Positions 48,601-57,630 of a stretch of DNA of 64,000 nucleotides are shown here, one piece after another; position 1 is the stretch's first letter, and every line of letters starts with the position of its first letter. The DNA comes from DATAEE01 sp963725145 (lineage in GTDB: Bacteria; Acidobacteriota; Vicinamibacteria; Vicinamibacterales; 2-12-FULL-66-21). The notes under the pieces are model-generated. The model was given only the letters and a program-made list of their open reading frames with translations, was not told where the DNA came from and did no database searches. Location: contig CAVRXL010000012.1 in the NCBI GenBank assembly GCA_963725145.1, forward strand, positions 496,001-560,000, given 5' to 3'. The position numbers were made by a program, and so were the translations under genes.

Positions 48601-49755
48601 GCCGACGTTTCCCGTTCGCGTGAGATAGTACAAGGCGCCGTCTGGGCCGACCTTGAGATCTACCGGAGCCAGGACGATGGAGGTAGCGAACTGGGTTGCG
48701 GCGGACGGATTGTTCGGATCGATGTAGTAGATCCAGTCCCCGCAGAAGTCGGCGAAGAAATACTTGCCGATGTACGAAGCCGGGAAGGCCGGTGCCGGAG
48801 GATTGTAAAACGCTCCGCCGGTGATGGCGCAGCCTGTGGGACTGCCGCCGCTGTGGCGATAGCTGTAAACCGGGTTCGTGAATTGCGGAAAACTCGAAGC
48901 GTTGAACGGCCCTTCGGTCGTCGGCCATCCGAAATTCCGGCCGGCCTGCACCTGGTTGATCTCTTCGAACGCGGCTTCACCGACATCGTTGACGAAGGTC
49001 AACCCCGTACCGGGCTGAACGCTGAAGGTAAACGGGTTGCGCAGCCCCATGACCCAGATGAGCCGATTCTTGCCGGTCGCCGTCCCGACGAAAGGGTTGT
49101 CCAGCGGCACCTGCGCCGTCGAATCCTCCACCGGATTCATGCGGATGATCTTGCCGAGCAGGTTGTTCAGCGTTTGCGCGTTGCTTCCATCCGCATTGTC
49201 GCCGTGCGCCGCGTACAGCTTTCCATCCGCTCCGAAGTGGATGGCCCCGCCGTTGTGGTTGGTCGCGCCACTCAGGGTGTCGAAGTCGAGCAGAACGACC
49301 TCACCCTCCGTCGTATCAGCCACGTCTCCGTTCGCCTTGAAGCGACTGATGCGATTGTGAATCGTCGGTGTCGTGGCCGTGTAGTACACGTACACGTACT
49401 GGTTGATCGCGAAGTTCGGGTCGACGGCGACGCCCAGGAGTCCTCGTTCACCGACTGAATTCACGGTCAGCGTGACGAACGCAGCAGGCAGGAGCGCACC
49501 GTTCTTGACGACGCGGAGCCGCCCGTCTTGCTGCGCTACGAACAGCCGGCCATCAGGCGCGAACTGCATGGCGGTCGGATTGGACAGGCCGGTGACGACG
49601 GTTGCGTCTTGGAACCCAGGCGGAAGGCGCGTCTGCGCGAGGGCGCTATGAGCGGGCCAGCAGGCGGCGGCGACCGCGCAAACGAGCAGGACTCTGGACA
49701 GCCCACACGTGCGGACAACGACACACACGGAGGGCCGCTTGGCCTCCTCTCTCAT
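39698..49755 (-). CDS. Giant surface protein, N-terminal segment (sugar dehydrogenase-like, Ig, PKD array, LamG)
   Basis: About 3,350 residues. A signal peptide (cleavage near ALA-QT, about 41) is followed by a six-bladed PQQ-type sugar dehydrogenase/HHIP-like domain (about 45-395; GLSNPTAMQFAPDGRLFV, TNHNGGAIHFGADGKLY, WVMGLRNPFTF). Next come an Ig-like domain (about 397-480), a bacterial Ig/PKD stretch, and 25 PKD-like units interrupted by a LamG domain (about 46310-45540). Together with the segments down to 34383 the protein has about 5,120 residues. The likely role is a secreted adhesin or matrix protein. The N-terminal domain may be catalytic or only a binding propeller. It is wedged between tpiA and secG. 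Confidence 0.85.
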
Positions 49756-49956
49756 GGGCTTGGGGTGTTGACCTATTGGAGCTGAGCAGCAAGATCGATT
49801 CCGCGACCTCTACTGTTTTTGGAGGCAAAAGACCATCGACGCCACCACAAAAGTCATTCGCGATGAAACCTTCTGCTCGGCTGCGATCGTCGCTCGTTGG
49901 GGGTGTGGCGTATCGAGTTTGTGAAGATCCGTGCAGGAAAATCGCACTCGAACGAG

Positions 49957-50724
49957 CTAAACAGCGGCTGGTCGGCTGCGCGCCACAATCTCGTGGAACG
50001 CGCGGACATCGAGACTCGCGCCGCCGACGAGCGCGCCGTCGACGTCGGGGTGCGCGATGAGATCTCGGATATTGTCCGGCTTCACGCTGCCGCCGTAGAT
50101 GACGTGACACTGCTCCGCGGCGTCCCCGCCGAACCACTGACGCAGCCGGGACCTGATGTGCGTGTGCGCCTCGGCCGCCTGCTCGGGCGTCGCGTTGCGT
50201 CCGGTCCCGATGGCCCAGACCGGCTCGTAGGCGATCACCAGCGCTGCTACCTGTTCGGACGTCAGCGCGTCGAGCCCATCCTTGATCTGACGGTCGAGGA
50301 TGGCGAACGTCTGGTTCTTCTCCCGCTCCTCGAGCGTTTCGCCGATGCACAGGATCGGCGTCAGGCCCGCGCCGAACGCCGCGATCGTCTTGCGGTTGAC
50401 GCCCGCGTCCGTTTCGCCAAACAGCCGTCGCCGCTCCGAGTGGCCGACGATCACGTACTCCGCTCCCGCTTCCTTGACCATCGCCGCGCTCACCTCGCCG
50501 GTGAACGCCCCTTCGCGCTCCCAGTACAGATCCTGCGCGGCGATTCCGATTGGGGTGTTCCGGGCGGCCTCCGCCGCCGCGTGAATCGCCGTGAACGGCG
50601 GCGCGACGACGATCTCTGCGTCGGTCACATCCTTCACCATCAACCGGAACTCTTTGACGTAGACGACCGCCTCGTGCACGGTCTTGTACATCTTCCAGTT
50701 CGCCGCCAGGAAGGGAATGCGCAT
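49957..50724 (-). CDS. tpiA: Triose-phosphate isomerase
   Basis: 255 residues, standard length. Active-site residues are visible: N9 and K11 in AANWKMYK, H95 in VGHSERR and E167 in AYEPVWAIGTG. Phosphate-loop glycines follow in YGGSV and GALVGGASL. It interconverts glyceraldehyde-3-phosphate and dihydroxyacetone phosphate in the cytosol. I chose ATG 50724 (MRIPFLAANWK); a frame nine codons longer is unlikely. It follows pgk after a short repeat-bearing gap of about 90 bases. Confidence 0.96.
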   Translation of the reverse strand: MRIPFLAANWKMYKTVHEAVVYVKEFRLMVKDVTDAEIVVAPPFTAIHAAAEAARNTPIGIAAQDLYWEREGAFTGEVSAAMVKEAGAEYVIVGHSERRRLFGETDAGVNRKTIAAFGAGLTPILCIGETLEEREKNQTFAILDRQIKDGLDALTSEQVAALVIAYEPVWAIGTGRNATPEQAAEAHTHIRSRLRQWFGGDAAEQCHVIYGGSVKPDNIRDLIAHPDVDGALVGGASLDVRAFHEIVARSRPAAV

Positions 50725-50744
50725 GCTTTTTTCTCTGCAGGCAT

Positions 50745-50807
50745 TAGGCACTAGGCACTAGGCATTCTGTCAACTGAAGAGTGCCTATTGCCCAGTGCCC
50801 AGTGCCC
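50745..50807. repeat. Inverted pair of short tandem repeats between pgk and tpiA
   Basis: The left arm (50745-50764) is TAGGCAC repeated nearly three times. The right arm (50782-50807) carries TGCC/CAGTGCC units in the opposite sense, so the whole can fold as an imperfect hairpin. It looks like a dispersed short intergenic element rather than a classic terminator. Confidence 0.6.
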
Positions 50808-50815
50808 AAGGATTG

Positions 50816-52000
50816 TCACCGATCCGGCAGGACGGCAACCCCCGGCAACGTGCGCCCGCCCAGGAACTCGAGCGACGCGCCGCCGCCGGTCGAGATGTGC
50901 GTAATCCGGTCCGCCACTCCCGCCTTCTTCACCGCAGCGATCGAGTCTCCGCCGCCGATGATCGTGGTCCCTTTGACGGCTGCAACGGCGTTGGCCACGC
51001 CCAGCGTGCCCTTCGCGAAGGCGTCGATCTCGAACACACCCATGGGGCCGTTCCAGACCACCGTCTTTGCCCCGTGGATGACCTCGGCATAGCGCACGGT
51101 CGTCCGGGGCCCGATGTCTACGCCGATCCGATCGCCGATCCGGGCGTCACCGACCTCCATCGTATCGGACGGGGCGCCCGCTTCGATCTTCGTCGTGACC
51201 ACATGGTCGATCGGCAGCTCCAGCGTCAACCGGCGCGCGCGCGCCTGTGCCTCGACGTCGCGGGCCGACTCGACCCGATCCGGCTCGACGAGCGACTTGC
51301 CGGTCGGGACGCCGCGGCTGAGGAAGAAGGTATACGCCATCGCGCCCCCGATGACGAGCGCGTCCAGCCGCGGGAGGAGATTCTGGATCACTTCGATCTT
51401 GTCCGACACCTTGGCGCCGCCGAGAACGCTGACGAATGGCTTTTCGGGCGATTCGAGCACGCGGCCCAGGTGCTCCAGCTCGGCCTCCATCAGCAGCCCC
51501 GCCGCGGCGTGCGAGACATGATGGACGATGCCTTCCGTCGACGCGTGCGCCCGGTGCGCCGCGCCGAACGCGTCGTTTACGTAGACGTCGGCGAGCGACG
51601 CCAGCTCGCGCGCAAACGCGGGGTCGTTTTTTTCCTCTGCCGCGTGGAAGCGGAGGTTTTCGAGCAGGACGAGCCCTCCCTTGCCAGCGCGCGTCACCGC
51701 GGCGCGCGCCTCGTCGCCGATGCAGTCTTCGGCGAACTGGACCGGCCGTTCGATGAGCTCGCCGAGCCGCTCCGCCACCGGACGCAGGCTCAGCGCCGGC
51801 TGCGGCCGGCCTTTCGGACGGCCCAGGTGTGACGCGAGCACGACCGTTGCCCCTCGATCGAGCGCGTAGCGGACTGTCGGCAGCGACGCGGTGATTCGCG
51901 TCTCGTCCGTGATCTGTCCGTCTTTGATCGGGACGTTGAAATCGACCCGGATGAAGGCGCGCCGCCCGTTCACGTCGAGATCCCGAATGGTCTTTTTCAC
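50816..52000 (-). CDS. pgk: Phosphoglycerate kinase
   Basis: 394 residues. Signatures: RAFIRVDFNVPIKDG near 14-28, SHLGRPKG near 59-66, VLLENLRFH, FVSVLGGAKVSDKIEVIQNLL, and the nucleotide-binding GGGDSIAAVKKAG near 348-360. It makes ATP from 1,3-bisphosphoglycerate. The GTG start at 52000 overlaps the gap stop codon by three bases, with AAAGGG upstream. The longer frame continuing to 52540 lies inside gap and is not real. Confidence 0.96.
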   Translation of the reverse strand: MKKTIRDLDVNGRRAFIRVDFNVPIKDGQITDETRITASLPTVRYALDRGATVVLASHLGRPKGRPQPALSLRPVAERLGELIERPVQFAEDCIGDEARAAVTRAGKGGLVLLENLRFHAAEEKNDPAFARELASLADVYVNDAFGAAHRAHASTEGIVHHVSHAAAGLLMEAELEHLGRVLESPEKPFVSVLGGAKVSDKIEVIQNLLPRLDALVIGGAMAYTFFLSRGVPTGKSLVEPDRVESARDVEAQARARRLTLELPIDHVVTTKIEAGAPSDTMEVGDARIGDRIGVDIGPRTTVRYAEVIHGAKTVVWNGPMGVFEIDAFAKGTLGVANAVAAVKGTTIIGGGDSIAAVKKAGVADRITHISTGGGASLEFLGGRTLPGVAVLPDR

Positions 52001-53004
52001 AACCCTTTCTTGGCCATGAATCGCACGAGATCCACGCAGCGGTTGGAATAGCCCCACTCGTTGTCGTACCAGGCGAGGACCTTCACGAAATTGCCGTCCA
52101 TCACCTTCGTGTAGGGGGCATCGACGATCGCGGAGTGCGGGTTCCCTCGGAAGTCGATCGAAACCAGTTCTTCGGTCGATACCTGCATGATGCCCTTGAG
52201 GGCCCCGCCGGCCGCCTTCGTGAACGCGGCGTTGATCTCGTCGGGGGTCGTCTTTTTCTCGACGAACGCCGCCAGGTCGACCACCGAGACGTTTGGCGTC
52301 GGCACGCGGAGCGCGAACCCGTCGAGGCGCCCTTTCAACTCCGGCAGGACTTCGCCCACGGCCACCGCCGCCCCGGTCGTGGTCGGGATCATCGACAGGG
52401 CCGCCGCCCGCGCGCGCCGCAGGTCCTTGTGCGGCAGGTCGAGGAGTTGCTGGTCGTTCGTGTAGGCATGGACGGTCGTCATCCAGCCGTTCCTGATCCC
52501 GAAGGTCTCGTGGAGGATTTTTGCGACCGGCGCGAGACAATTCGTCGTGCAGGACGCGTTCGAGATGATCTGATGCTTCGCGGGATCGTACTTGTCCGCG
52601 TTCACGCCGAGGAGGAGCGTCACGTCCGGGCCCTTGGCGGGCGCGGTGATGATGACGCGCTTGGCGCCGGCGGCGAGATGCTTGGCCGCGGCGTCGCGGT
52701 TCGTGAAGAGGCCGGTCGATTCGAACACGATGTCGACGCCGAGATCCTTCCAGGGCAGCTGGGCGGGGTCCTTGACCGAGAGGACCTTGAACTCGTCGCC
52801 GTCGACCGCGATCGCATCCCCCCTGGCCTCGATCGTCGCCTTCAGGTTGCCGAGAATCGAGTCGTACTTGAGCAGGTGCGCGAGCGTGCCTGCGCTCGTC
52901 AGGTCGTTCACGGCGACGAAGTCCATGTCCTTCTGCCCGAGCGCCGCGCGCATGATGTTGCGCCCGATGCGGCCGAAGCCATTGATCCCCACTTTGACGG
53001 CCAT
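51997..53004 (-). CDS. gap: Glyceraldehyde-3-phosphate dehydrogenase, type I
   Basis: 335 residues. NAD-binding GINGFGRIGR at the N-terminus, catalytic Cys152 in SNASCTTNC and His179 in TTVHAYT, then WYDNEWGYS near the C-terminus. It oxidises glyceraldehyde-3-phosphate with phosphate. GGAGGAG lies before the ATG at 53004. It is the first gene of gap-pgk-tpiA, divergent from waaA across about 230 bases. Confidence 0.96.
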   Translation of the reverse strand: MAVKVGINGFGRIGRNIMRAALGQKDMDFVAVNDLTSAGTLAHLLKYDSILGNLKATIEARGDAIAVDGDEFKVLSVKDPAQLPWKDLGVDIVFESTGLFTNRDAAAKHLAAGAKRVIITAPAKGPDVTLLLGVNADKYDPAKHQIISNASCTTNCLAPVAKILHETFGIRNGWMTTVHAYTNDQQLLDLPHKDLRRARAAALSMIPTTTGAAVAVGEVLPELKGRLDGFALRVPTPNVSVVDLAAFVEKKTTPDEINAAFTKAAGGALKGIMQVSTEELVSIDFRGNPHSAIVDAPYTKVMDGNFVKVLAWYDNEWGYSNRCVDLVRFMAKKGL

Positions 53005-53236
53005 CTGCGAACTCCTCCAGCTTAGGATGGGGCTCCCCCCCAAACCCCGGCTCGGTCGCTTGCGGGGACCCCTACGCCCCGCGCCGCTCCCTCGCAGGCG
53101 CGCCGTGCGCGCCTAAGCGTTTGCACGGCGACCATGACAGGCTCCCACATATTCTATCCATCATGCGCGAGCGTTGGCTTGCCGGAGGGTCAAACAGCCG
53201 TTATTCTGATCAACACCGCCCGCGCGCCAAAGACCG

Positions 53237-54571
53237 ATGTACCTGCTGTACAGCCTGGCGATCGTCCTCTTCTTCATCGTCGCGTCGCCGTACTTCGTCT
53301 ATCAGGCGGTGCGCTACCGCAAGTACGTGGGCAGCCTGCCGCAGCGGCTCGGCGTCCTGCCGCTCACGCTCAACCTCGATGGCGATGAATCGATCTGGCT
53401 GCACGCCGTATCGGTCGGCGAAGTGTTGACGGCCCGCGCGCTCATCGGCGAGTTGCGCGAGCGCTATCCGCGGCTGCGGCTGTTTCTCTCGACGACCACG
53501 ATGACGGGGCAGCAGGTCGCGCGGAGCAACCTGCAACACGTGGACGCGGTGTTCTTCCTGCCGTTCGACCTGCCGTTCATCGTCCGGCGCACGCTCCGGA
53601 TCGTCCGGCCGCGGCTGTTCATCATGATGGAAACCGAGCTGTGGCCGAACCTGCTGCGCGCCTGCCAATCGCACGGGATCCGCACCGTCCTGGTCAACGG
53701 CCGCATCTCGTCCCGGTCGTATCCACGGTACCGGTTTGCCCGCCCGTTCTTCCGGCGCGTCCTCGGCGACCTCGATCTGGCCTGTATGCAGGGGGACGAA
53801 TCTGCGCGGCGCCTGATCGACGTCGGGATCGATCAGTCGAAGGTGGTCATGACCGGCAGCCTGAAATTCGACTCGCTCGAAACCCCCTCGTCGATTGAAG
53901 GCCGCGGACGCCAGCGGGTGCTGCGCTACTTCCGTGTGCGCGAGGATCGGCCGGTGGTGATCGCCGCCAGCACGCTCAAGGGTGAAGAGGGGCCTGTGCT
54001 CACGGCGTTCCGCCGCGTGAAGCGCACGAGGCCGGACGCGCTGCTCGTCCTTGCCCCGCGCAAGCCCGAGCGCTTCGACGAAGTGGCGGGACTCGTGTCG
54101 GACGAGGGTTTCAGCGTAGCGCGGCGCAGCGAGCTGCCCGTGGACGGGGAGCCGCGCGCGGATGTCGTCATCCTGGACACGTTCGGCGAGCTGGCGACGT
54201 TGTTTCAGCTCGCCACGGCGGTGTTCGTCGGCGGCAGCCTCGTGGATGCCGGCGGCCACAACATCCTCGAGCCGGCCGTCTTCGGGAAGGCGATTATCTT
54301 CGGCCCGTACATGCAGAACTTTGCCGAGATCGCGCGGACGTTTCTCGACAACGGCGCGGCGGAGCAGGTGTCGTCCGAAGCAGGGTTGACCGAAGCGCTG
54401 TCCGGCCTGCTGAGCGACCCCGTCCGGCGGGCGCGGCTCGGGGCTGCGGCGCGCGCACTCGTGGAAGCGAACCGCGGCGCGAAGCATCGGACCCTCGAAG
54501 CCATCGCGCGGGTCTTTCCGCCCGACGCGCGTTCCCACGCGGTCGTCCGCCCGTTTCGCCTGGTGCATTGA
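53237..54571 (+). CDS. waaA: 3-deoxy-D-manno-octulosonic acid transferase
   Basis: 444 residues. An N-terminal membrane anchor (about 1-25) is followed by the GT30 N-domain (WLHAVSVGEVLTA with the catalytic Glu, near 54-66; METELWPN near 133) and the C-domain with GGSLVDAGGHNILEPAVFGKAI (about 329-350). It moves Kdo from CMP-Kdo onto lipid IVA at the inner membrane. First gene of the lipid A/core operon. No strong ribosome-binding site is evident before the ATG, but the protein start fits the family. Confidence 0.94.
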   Translation: MYLLYSLAIVLFFIVASPYFVYQAVRYRKYVGSLPQRLGVLPLTLNLDGDESIWLHAVSVGEVLTARALIGELRERYPRLRLFLSTTTMTGQQVARSNLQHVDAVFFLPFDLPFIVRRTLRIVRPRLFIMMETELWPNLLRACQSHGIRTVLVNGRISSRSYPRYRFARPFFRRVLGDLDLACMQGDESARRLIDVGIDQSKVVMTGSLKFDSLETPSSIEGRGRQRVLRYFRVREDRPVVIAASTLKGEEGPVLTAFRRVKRTRPDALLVLAPRKPERFDEVAGLVSDEGFSVARRSELPVDGEPRADVVILDTFGELATLFQLATAVFVGGSLVDAGGHNILEPAVFGKAIIFGPYMQNFAEIARTFLDNGAAEQVSSEAGLTEALSGLLSDPVRRARLGAAARALVEANRGAKHRTLEAIARVFPPDARSHAVVRPFRLVH

Positions 54572-55590
54572 TCAGCGCCATCTTCGCCGCCTCGGCCCGC
54601 GCCCGCCGCCGCTGGTACAGCCGACGTCCGGACGCGCGCCGTCATCTGCGCCAGCCGGTCATCAGCGTCGGAAACCTGTCGGTCGGTGGCAGCGGGAAGA
54701 CGCCGACAGTCGCGCATCTCGCGCGCCGGCTCGTCGCGTGGGGCGAGCGCCCGGCGGTCCTGACCCGCGGCTACGGCCGCGTCCGCCCTCGCGACGGCAT
54801 CGTCGTCGTCCGGGAGCCCGATCGCATCGTCGGTACGCTCGAGGAGTCTGGCGACGAACCGCTGATGCTGGCGCGCGATGCGGAGGGTGTCGCGGTGCTG
54901 GTGTCACCGGATCGGTACCTCGCCGGGTGTCTGGCGGAACGCGCGTTCGGCTGCACCGTCCACGTGCTGGACGATGGATTCCAGCATCTCGCTCTCGCGC
55001 GCGACATCGATCTTTTGATCGTGACCGAGGCCGATCTGTCCGATCGCACGCTGCCATCCGGGCGCCTGCGTGAGCCGATCGACACGCTCGCCGCGGCGGA
55101 CGCGGTGCTCGTGAACGACGGCGAGCCGGCGCGTGTCGCGGCGCTCGGCGCGAGACAGGTCTATCGGATCACGCAGACCACCGGCGACGCCTGGCTGCTC
55201 GAGACGCGTGAAACCGCAGCGGACGCCGGGTTCCGCCGGGTCGCGGTCCTCGCCGGGATCGCGCGCCCCGCGCGCGTTGCCGACTCGGCGAGAGCCGCGG
55301 GCTGGATGGTCGTCGACACGTTCGTGTTCCCCGATCATCATCCGTACTCGCGCGCCGACGTGAATGGCGTCGTCATGCGCGCGCAAGCCGCCGGCGCCGA
55401 GGCCGTCCTGACGACGGCGAAAGATGCCGTGCGCCTGGCGCCACACGGCCCGCTTGGCCTCCCGCTCGCTGTCCTGCCAATCACGGTGTCGGTCGAGCCG
55501 GCAGGGGAGTTCGAGTCGTGGCTCCGCGGGCGGCTCGCGGAGGCCCGCTTGGGCGGCCGAAGCGCCATCGGCGCGGAGGGCCCCCGGTGA
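54568..55590 (+). CDS. lpxK: Tetraacyldisaccharide 4'-kinase
   Basis: 340 residues. P-loop NLSVGGSGKTP (about 34-44), then AVLTRGYGR and VLDDGFQHLALARDIDLL, hallmarks of LpxK, which phosphorylates the 4' position of the lipid A precursor. The TTG start overlaps the waaA stop by four bases. The usual N-terminal membrane helix is weak here, the protein beginning with an Arg-rich amphipathic stretch. Its stop overlaps the next gene. Confidence 0.92.
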   Translation: MISAIFAASARARRRWYSRRPDARRHLRQPVISVGNLSVGGSGKTPTVAHLARRLVAWGERPAVLTRGYGRVRPRDGIVVVREPDRIVGTLEESGDEPLMLARDAEGVAVLVSPDRYLAGCLAERAFGCTVHVLDDGFQHLALARDIDLLIVTEADLSDRTLPSGRLREPIDTLAAADAVLVNDGEPARVAALGARQVYRITQTTGDAWLLETRETAADAGFRRVAVLAGIARPARVADSARAAGWMVVDTFVFPDHHPYSRADVNGVVMRAQAAGAEAVLTTAKDAVRLAPHGPLGLPLAVLPITVSVEPAGEFESWLRGRLAEARLGGRSAIGAEGPR

Positions 55591-56561
55591 AGCGGGCCCG
55601 CCACTTCGTCGAGTACCTCGCGGTCCGCGCCGTGCTCGTCGGGGTTCGCTTCCTCCCGCATCGTCTCGTGCACGCCCTCGGCAGCGGGATCGGCCTCGTG
55701 TTCTACGCGCTCGACGGGCGGCACCGCCGGCTCGCGATCCAGAACCTGCGCGCGGCGTTCCCGCTCAGATCGGCACGGGAATGCCGCCGGATCGCGCGCG
55801 CGACCTTCGCACATTTCGGACGCCTCCTGACAACGTTGCTCAAGTTCTCGACGATGACGCCGGCGCGGATGCTCGAGCGGATCGAATTCGAAGGGCTCGA
55901 CAGGGTTCAGTCGGCGATTGGAGCGGGGCGCGGCGTGTTCTTCTACACCGGCCACTTCGGTTTCTGGGAGCTCAACGCGCTGGCGCACCCGCTGGCGCTG
56001 CCGCCGCTGGCCGTGCTCGCCCGTCCGCTGGACAACCCCTGGCTCAACGCGCTGCTGGAGCGCGCGCGCACGTGCACGGGCAACAGCGTCATCTATCGTA
56101 AGGGGGCGATACGGCGCGTGCTTCGGCACCTAGCCGCAAACGATGGGATCGCCATTCTCATCGATCAGCACATCCATAGCAGCGACGCCGTGACCGTCGA
56201 TTTCTTCAACCGGCCGGCGGCCACGACGTCGGCGCTCGCTGCGCTGGCGTTGCGAACGGGGGCGCGGGTGATCCCCGTCTTCGCGCTGCCGATGCCCGGC
56301 GGGCGGTACCGGCTCGTCTATGAGCATGCGGTCGAGCCGCCGCGCAGCGCTCAGGGCGACGACCCGCACGACGCGGTGCGGGAATTCACCCAGCGGTGCA
56401 CCGACGTCCTCGAGATGTACGTGCGACGGTACCCCGAGCTCTGGCTGTGGATGCATCGGCGCTGGCGGGATTTCGACTCCACCGCTGCGGCGCCGGGCAT
56501 GTTTCCGGCGGCCGCTTCCGACGATGCCGAGCCGCAGATGAACGCAGATGAACGCAGATGA
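55587..56561 (+). CDS. lpxL: Lipid A biosynthesis acyltransferase (LpxL/HtrB family)
   Basis: 324 residues. The catalytic H-x4-E motif is HFGFWE (H123, E128). GIAILIDQHIHSSDAVTVDFFNRPA and ARVIPVFALPMPGGRYR follow, as expected for this family, and WLWMHRRW is near the end. It adds a secondary acyl chain to Kdo-lipid A. I chose GTG 55587, which overlaps the lpxK stop and has GGAGGG upstream. The last residues (QMNADERR) come from a 10-bp tandem repeat that also makes the start of the next gene. Confidence 0.9.
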   Translation: MKRARHFVEYLAVRAVLVGVRFLPHRLVHALGSGIGLVFYALDGRHRRLAIQNLRAAFPLRSARECRRIARATFAHFGRLLTTLLKFSTMTPARMLERIEFEGLDRVQSAIGAGRGVFFYTGHFGFWELNALAHPLALPPLAVLARPLDNPWLNALLERARTCTGNSVIYRKGAIRRVLRHLAANDGIAILIDQHIHSSDAVTVDFFNRPAATTSALAALALRTGARVIPVFALPMPGGRYRLVYEHAVEPPRSAQGDDPHDAVREFTQRCTDVLEMYVRRYPELWLWMHRRWRDFDSTAAAPGMFPAAASDDAEPQMNADERR

Positions 56562-56569
56562 ACGCAGAT
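56534..56569 (+). repeat. Decamer tandem repeat forming stop and start codons
   Basis: GCAGATGAAC is repeated 3.6 times. It encodes the last residues and TGA of the acyltransferase and the ATG and first residues (MNAD) of the heptosyltransferase, with an ATGA overlap at 56558-56561. Confidence 0.9.
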
Positions 56570-57630
56570 AGGGTTCTCATCCGGCTGCCGAACTGGCTCG
56601 GCGACATCGTCATGGCGCTCCCGGCGCTGGCGATGGCGCGCGCCGGGTTGCCGGGTGCGCGCCTGGCGGTCGCGCTGCCGGCGGCGTTCGCACCGATCTT
56701 CCGCGAGGAAACGGACGGCGCGCCGGAAGACGTGCTCGCGCTCGGAGACAAGGAACGAAGGCGGAAAGGCGAAATCGCGAGTCTCCGGACCGTTCAAGCC
56801 GATCTCGCGATCCTGATGACGAACTCGTTCGGGTCCGCCTGGATCGCGCGGCGGGCCGGATACCCGAGCGCTGGGGCTATCGCGCCAACCTGCGAAGTCC
56901 ACTCCTCACACGTGCGGTGCGCCGCCCGCGCGGGCGGGTCCACCAGGCGGAGTACTATCGCGCGCTCATGCGGGGGCTCGACCTCGGCGCGACCGATGCC
57001 ACCGCGCCGCCACGCATCACACCAGGCGCGCAGACCCGCACGCGCGGACGCGACGTGCTCGAACGCGCCGGCGTGCCGGATGGCGTACCGATCGTCGGGA
57101 TCGCACCGGGCGCGTCATATGGACAAGCCAAGCGGTGGCCCCCGGCGCGCGCCGCGGAGGTCGCGCGGCAGCTCGCCGCGCGCGGCATCGCCATCGTGCT
57201 GGTCGGCGCCGCGGGAGATCGGGATTCGGGACGTGCGATAGAATCGACCGCGCCTGCCGTGAATCTGATCGGACGCACGAACCTCGGCGAGTTGATCGGC
57301 GTGCTGGCGGCGTGCGACGCGTTCCTGTCGAACGATTCCGGCGCGATGCACCTCGCCGCCGCCCTTGGTCGGCCGGTTGTCGCGATCTTCGGGCCGACCA
57401 ACGAGCGCGCGACCGCGCCCGAGGGAGATCACGACGTGCTGACGGCGGACGTCTTCTGCCGGCCGTGTATGCTGCGGGACTGCCCGATCGATCACCGGTG
57501 CATGAAGCGCATCACCCCCGACCGCGTCGTCGAGTCCATTCTGCGCAGGCTCGACAACTCCAGGCTCGGGCCAAGCCCTTCGACTACGCTCAGGGCAAGC
57601 CCTTCGACTACGCTCAGGGCGAGCTCGTGA
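56558..57630 (+). CDS. waaF: Lipopolysaccharide heptosyltransferase II, one frameshift
   Basis: The N-terminal frame has RVLIRLPNWLGDIVMALPAL, the GT9 signature. Near 56863 the frame changes and continues ERWGYRANLRSPLLT, then YYRALMRGLD, VGIAPGASYGQAKRWPP, NDSGAMHLAAALGRPVVAIFGPTN, and ends at 57630. A single missing base restores one protein of about 358 residues. The enzyme adds the second heptose to the LPS inner core. The last dozen residues are coded by a 24-bp repeat and are probably not conserved. The stop overlaps gmhB (GTGA). Confidence 0.87.
57573..57620 (+). repeat. Two exact tandem copies of a 24-bp element
   Basis: Copies at 57573-57596 and 57597-57620 are identical, with the ends CCCT and AGGG of each unit complementary. 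It lies within the last codons of waaF, immediately before the gmhB start. The element resembles short dispersed repeats I know from draft environmental genomes. Confidence 0.9.

Noticed and set aside
50816..52540. Phosphoglycerate kinase with a 180-residue N-terminal extension
   Set aside because: The extension is an out-of-frame reading of gap. The GTG at 52000 has a ribosome-binding site and matches the family start.
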